Shown: positions 58,650-64,000 of the stretch, piece after piece
Numbering within the stretch: the stretch's first letter is position 1
Layout: every line of letters starts with the position of its first letter
Assembly (NCBI GenBank): GCA_036346255.1
Contig: CM070633.1
Span: 10,354,001-10,418,000 of the forward strand
Origin: Ampelocalamus luodianensis
Taxonomy: Eukaryota > Streptophyta > Magnoliopsida > Poales > Poaceae
DNA: 64,000 nucleotides
Reading direction: 5' to 3'
The notes under the pieces: model-generated
What the model was told of the DNA's origin: nothing
The model's input: only the letters and a program-made list of their open reading frames with translations
The model's database searches: none
Translations under genes and position numbers: made by a program

Positions 58650-61600
58650 TGTCACAGCCCCAACTAATTAAATTGGATTAATATGTATTTCACTAACATG
58701 CATTATCAAATTCAAATCATTTCATAATATATTGTACTTGGAAAATCTAATTTGAGGTGAACATACACATCAAAATTCAGATTTCACTTCAAATCAGTAA
58801 TAAAAAGTTGTGATCATCATCTGGAACCAATTTATTCAAATACTAAATTAATTATCATGAATTAATATAATTTTTCCAAAATTTTTGGGAACAGTTTGAA
58901 CATAATTAAAATTCAAACAACCTTCATAGACATACAACATGTTTGAATTTAAATATCACAAAATATATTATGAACAGTAGGGTTTCATAATTTTTATGGG
59001 AACTATATCTTCCCAGGAACCCCCACAAATTATTTCATGATTTTATGAAATTTATTTCTATTTTTAAGACCTCGGTCAAACTGGAGACAAAGATTTAAAC
59101 CTCAGTCAAACTTAAACCCAAACTGGCACTGTTCCTATGGCTCGGACCAGACTCAGACTCAGGTCCGACCCTAGTGACTTGACTCAGCCGCGTCTCTTAA
59201 CTGCACAAACCGCGCCACCTTGTGCCACTGACATGGTGGGCCCGCCTTGTCAGTCCTCTCTTCAACATCGCGTAGGAGCTGCGCTCCACGCGGCTGGGCT
59301 TCTCTGCGACGGCCGTTGGGGAGATTCTCACTCCGTGAATCCACCGCCTCCATCCACCACTCCGGTGTGTTCCTCGTCTAACACCGCCTCTGCTCCGTTA
59401 TCTCCCCATGCATAAGTTCCCTCAGAACCCTAGAATGCACTCACTCTTCCTCTCGGTGGCTGAGGAAGGGGAAGCTAGTGCAAGCTCCACGCTCCGGTAA
59501 GCTTCCACCACATGGTATCCCTCAACTCCATGTTCGGCCCCCTCTCCATTTTGGCTAACCTCAGCTCGTGCATTTGTTTGTAGCCTTGGGGACCTCCCTC
59601 GTGCTCTAGCTCGGCTCTGGAGCACGCACCGAGTGACTTTCCTGTGCCAACTTCGTACTCGGTGAGTATTGTCCTCAGTCTACCGCGTCACCTTGCATGC
59701 CTTAGCTCACTAATCAAAACCCCTAACTCTATTTGGACATTGCACGACAGGTGTGCGTGTATTGGAAGATTTGATCTTTTCGGCCATAGCACGAACCCTT
59801 CATCTCCTACCTTGTTCCGGTAAGCTCCTCTTCGATTCCTTGCTCCTAGAGTATCCTCTGTGGATCTTTGAGCTATACCTAGCTCTCGATTACCTCCTTT
59901 TGGCTTGTGCATCCTCTCCACGTGAAGCCCTTTTGCCGCACTTGTCTTCTCGCGCGCCACTCGCTCGACCATCTCCAAGCTTCCCGAGCTTCCATCTAGC
60001 TCGGGTAACTTCCACTTAGTCCCTAGGGCACAGGCACACGCTTGGTTGTCATTGCGGGCTGTACATCACTGTTGCACTTTTGCCGTAAGAGTCACCTCCG
60101 TTCATCTCGGCCAGCCGCCAGACAGCCGGCTCATCGACGAGACCACACCTTATGATGCGCAAGACTATTGCGGAGCTAATGCGACAAGTGGCGGGCTCCG
60201 CCGTGGCGCGTAGCGCCGGCGAGCCGCCGGGCAAGCGGGCGGCAGCGCGATTGCCGTGCCGTACCCCGACCATCACTTTAGCTTTGTCATTTGCCGCGTT
60301 AACCCAATCATTAGCTATTAAATACTGTCTTAACCGTCCTAATGTGTCGCTTACAAATGGGACCTTGCACAGAAATCCAGCACACTGATTTTAAAGCCAC
60401 AGAGACTGACGGGTGGGCCTAGCCCTTAAACCCCGTGCGCCAAGCGTACGCGTCAGTGGACCTAGTCCAGTAGACCGAGTGGCTGACAGGGGACACCACC
60501 TGTCAGCTCTCGTATTTTTAAATCTGAGTTAAATTAGAGAACGCACTGTTTCTTGAGCCCCGCGCCCTGCTCTTGTCCCGCACAGGACCTCCCTCGGGGT
60601 CGTCTTTGCAAAAATGTCACCCACAGGACCTCCCTCGGGGTCGTCTTTGCAAAAGTGTCACCCACAGGACCTCCCTCGGGGTCGTCTTTGCAAAAGTGTC
60701 ACCCACAGGACCTCCCTATTTTAATCTGGACCGTTCAGACCTCCTTAGGTTTATCGACCGCTAGGACCTCCGAATCTCTTACCACTGCTCGGGACCTCCT
60801 AGAGTCTATCTCACCGTTAGGACCTCCCTAAGGTACATCTGGACCATCCAATACCTCTCAAGGTTCATCTCAGCCATCTAGGACCTCCTAGGTCCTATTC
60901 CAACCGCAGGACCACCTAGAGTCCATCTCGGTAGCCCGGGACCTCCTTGAGTTGATCTCACCAGTCAGGACCTCTTTACTCAAACCTACCGCAAGGACCT
61001 CCCGTGGTTGTTTGACAATAACAACCTCAGGACCTCCTTGTGGCTCTCTTCCCAGACCACCCTAAAGACCACTTCGTGACCATTTTACGAAGACCACCCT
61101 CGAGACCTCCTCGGTTCTTTTCACCGTACAGAAAATTGTCTAAAGTTGATAAATTCATAACTCCCTCAATTTAACTCCAAATTGAGTGGAACCACTTCCG
61201 TTAATTTTCATTTTCAATGTACTTTATTTTAAAATAGGTTTTAAACTGGTATGGGTAACAGAGGATATACTTTTGGAAGATTCTATATTAACTGCATTAA
61301 TTGGACAATAGGAAAATGCTGATAACTTTAAAAATGCATAACTAAATCATAAAAACTCCAAATGGGACAAACTCAACTGCTTTTAACTTATAATAATATT
61401 GCCTATTTATCTATGTAATCCATGTACTCGCCACTAATCTACAAAATTTCACTTCATAATTAAATTACATAACGACGACTTATTGAAACCTGAAATTCAA
61501 ACCATTATAGCTTTCATATACTAAATCAAAATGAAATAATTCTTTCACCAGAAATCATTTAAAATCATGATCTAACTACTGTAGAAAAATCATGCATTTT

Positions 61601-63564
61601 TGAGCATTTTGGTTTTTGAGTTGTTTTCTCGGTATTTATTGGATGTTATAATCATATAGATCCCGAGCATATTGATATCGACACTTACGCTACTGAGAGC
61701 GAGCAGCTACTGTACCAGCAAGGCAAGCATCATTTGAACTTTCTTTTGCATCATATTTGATCCCAGTTTTGGTTAAGTTAGTGCAATGATAATTGCTTGC
61801 ATGCTATTTTGATTATGTCAATATTTTTGTGATGTGTAGTTTAGATATGTCCTATGCTTGAGGATAACCTTGAATTATGCCAACTCCTATATGCTTAAGA
61901 TAGGATGTGTGAATTATGGGTTATAGAATTGCTTAGCCATGCAAGTCTAGATACGGTTGTTCGATCGTCGGGAATAACCCGGCGGTTTTGGGATACACAC
62001 AACTCATACTTTATGTTTTTTACTTCAGATCTTTGTAGCTGTTTTATGAGTAAAACTTTGTCATTTTTAAATGAGATTTGGTCCGAACAAGTGTTGGTTA
62101 GTGATGGTGCTTTGTGCACGAGCATTGGGTAAGTGGAAGGACTTGTCTGGACAATTGAGGACCGAACTTTGGGTACCTACTGTTCAAGCAACACTCGTGC
62201 TGCCACACACGGGTTGGGAGCCGTATGGTTAAGTAGGGGGAGGGTTTTATTGTGTTAAGTCCTTGGTGGTGTAAGGGGCATAGCGACCGTGAAATCCTAT
62301 GTTCTTTGAGGAGCCGATGTAATCCTTTATAGTGTGCAAGGGAGCACCAATTCTTTTGTTTTGATTGCATCGGTATTTCCAATATAACTTGTGAGCCCCC
62401 TAGCAAGTGCTATCAGATGCTTGTACTAGGCAAGGAACCATCTCACAAGGGGGACTTAGCTCAATAGGGCTTTCTTGCTGAAAATGATTGTATTTTGATT
62501 TACCCGCCATGCGTACCATAGGAAGTGTGCTATTTGAGAGGCCTCGGAGGCTTACGGGCTAATCAAGTCGTGTGGGTAAGTAGTACACCCCTGCAGGTAT
62601 AAATCTATTCGAATAGCCGTGTCCACGGTTATGGACGACCGCTTGAAATTTGTGGTGCTTATTGTTAGACTTTTAATTAAAATTGTGGTTGAACTTGGTA
62701 TTCGTCATGGACGGGATGTTCATGTGTTTAGTACATCAAAGTGGGCTGCCACTTTGGTCTTTGTATGATTCAATTGTTTATTACTGAAATGCTTTACTAC
62801 ATGTTTTACTTCTACTTCAAATCTGATTTTAAATGGGCACATGAAAAACTAGTATGTGTAGGATGTTAATTGTTGCGTCTTTTTCGCAAAACTAAACCAA
62901 TATGAGCCATCCTTTGAATGACCCTTATGCATAACTATTTTTATTTGTGTAAGACTTGCGAGTACACTTGTACTCAGCCAGATGTTTGCTGGCCTTTTCA
63001 GGTGAGCAAGATTATGATTATGACGATCTCGCTAGTGTCGACTTGGGTGACACTAATGAGTAGTGTGCTACCATTTAACCCCCAGTCGGTTGCCGATGGG
63101 TGATGGGCATACCACTGCTGGTCTTTTGCTTTATCTATTTACTCACGCTACTTGATACTTTACTTGAATTTGGCCGGTCGGCCGTTTGTAATAAGCTGTA
63201 GACCTTAACTATTATGCAGTATGTCTTTTTAATCTCTTGTTGTATGCGTTGTATGGATGTAATCAACGTTGGATGAGGGTATGAGTATATTGGTCGTTGA
63301 TCTTGGGAGCCAATATAAGTCATACCCGTTGTTGATGAATTCCCATTTAACTCACTAAGTGTAGTGCTTCGGATCGAAAGAGAATCGACAATCATGTAGC
63401 GCTCGCAAAGGAGCAGCGCGCATGATCGTTGAGGCTCTAGTATTCGGCTAAGCCTCTCACTTGGATAGAGTTAAATTGGAATTCATTTACTGGAGACCCG
63501 TGATTATGTCCCTAAGACCTTGTCTAATCTCGGTCTTATGGAGATAATTACCAGGGTCCCCACA
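58650..63564 (+). mobile_element. Solo LTR, 4.9 kb, inserted in reverse transcriptase
   Basis: Starts TGTCACAGCCCC and ends GGGTCCCCACA, flanked by the perfect 5-bp duplication GTCAT (58645-58649 and 63565-63569). No pol or second LTR edge inside. Contains the ATCTATTCGAATAG block near 62606 seen in the other giant LTRs, and AGGACCTCC words at 60590-61110. Related to, but not the same as, the LTR of the element it sits in. Confidence 0.88.
60582..60716 (+). repeat. 41-bp tandem repeat, three copies plus partial fourth
   Basis: Units start at 60582, 60623, 60664 and (partial) 60705. Each reads ACAGGACCTCCCTCGGGG followed by a TCGTCTTTGCAAAA block and TGTCACCC. The first three are almost identical. 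Confidence 0.95.
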
Positions 63565-64000
63565 GTCATCCCAAGAAAGCTTCGAATTTGAGGCACTGAT
63601 TTACGAGACTCCCAATTGAGCACGTCTTGGACTTTACTGGGGTTGACAGAAACTCCTTTTCCGGACAAAACATGTCCCAAAAAGACCACTTCATTTAACC
63701 AGAACTCACACTTACTAAACTTGACAAACAATTGGTGATCTCTGAGTTTTTATAGAACCAAACTGAGGTGTTTTGCATGCTCTTCTTCACTCTTGGAGTA
63801 CACAAGGATGTCATCAATGAACACAATGACAAACTTATCAAGGTACTCCATGAACACTCTATTCATTAAGTTCATAAAGTAGGTAGGGGCATTGGTCAAC
63901 CCAAAAGACATGACAGTGAACTCAAACAACCTATATCTAGTTGAAAAAGCTGTTTTGGGGATGTCTTCTTTGCGGATCTTGAGTTGATGGTACCATGATC
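63565..64000 (-). pseudogene. Reverse transcriptase, upstream part, of the Tekay/Del-type element
   Basis: Minus strand from 64000 reads [37 protein letters not shown], and the catalytic FIDDIL near 63808-63820. One in-frame TAG lies near 63756, then LFVKFSKCEFWLNEVVFLGH and PQIRSFLGM follow up to the solo-LTR border. It continues at 58649. The element runs off the right edge of the window. Confidence 0.88.

Noticed and set aside
59137..60388. Several 60-100 codon frames in the 4.9-kb solo LTR
   Set aside because: No shared frame with related LTRs and no protein domain; chance frames in GC-rich sequence.

Overview
This window is plant nuclear DNA, almost certainly from a grass (Poaceae). The basis is the kind of repeats present: a CACTA element with a Ulp1-protease gene, Mutator-like elements carrying plant mobile domain (PMD) genes, a chromovirus with very long LTRs, a CRM-like Ty3/gypsy element, and GC-rich first exons and 5' leaders. 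No species can be named from the sequence. Nearly all of the 64 kb is nested transposons; the only apparently intact host-type gene is an ankyrin-repeat/PGG membrane protein at 36817-41525.

Layout. (1) 1-16064: right part of a CACTA (En/Spm) DNA transposon, ending in the terminal repeat CACTACTACAGAAAATG (read on the minus strand). It holds a decayed TNP2 transposase (minus), a small coiled-coil-like gene (minus) and a Transposase_24-like/Ulp1 protease gene (plus). Arrays of the palindromic motif ATCACAGACGGTT lie between these genes and at the terminus. Two giant-LTR sequences are inserted in it: 1-~1894, which interrupts TNP2, and a 5.1-kb solo LTR at 10597-15698 with 5-bp duplication ATGAA. 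(2) 16065-16668: one copy of a dispersed repeat whose second copy is at 39100-39597. (3) 16678-30733: a 14-kb Mutator-like element (MULE-1) with a perfect 9-bp target duplication CTAATGCGG. Its gene order is mirror-like: PMD gene, coiled-coil/GRF-type gene, MURA-like transposase, GRF-type gene, PMD gene, with the outer PMD genes pointing inwards. (4) 30926-35820: a smaller, different MULE (MULE-2) with its own ~235-bp inverted repeats and only a PMD pseudogene. (5) 35920-42150: the ankyrin/PGG gene, with a short copia-like LTR ending 24 bp before its start codon and dispersed repeats upstream and in intron 1. (6) 42152-49542: a CRM-like Ty3/gypsy element, 5'-truncated and with stops and frameshifts. 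(7) 49543-51947: non-coding sequence with a second short copia-like LTR. (8) 51948-64000: minus-strand chromodomain Ty3/gypsy element (Tekay/Del type) whose 3' LTR carries a 1.1-kb hAT insertion and whose reverse transcriptase is split by a 4.9-kb solo LTR (TSD GTCAT) of a related family.

How the parts relate. The CACTA genes are the usual excision set (TNP2) plus accessory proteins; the shared palindromes at the terminus and beside three TATA boxes suggest one binding protein acts on both ends and promoters (inference). MULE-1 combines a complete-looking DDE/SWIM/zinc-knuckle transposase with two PMD and two accessory genes, and PMD occurs again in MULE-2, so this domain travels with at least two MULE families here. 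Most mobile genes carry frameshifts, and several of the stops look like C-to-T changes at CGA, CAA or TGG codons, as expected for old methylated transposons. All boundaries and domain names come from reading the sequence; no database search was possible.
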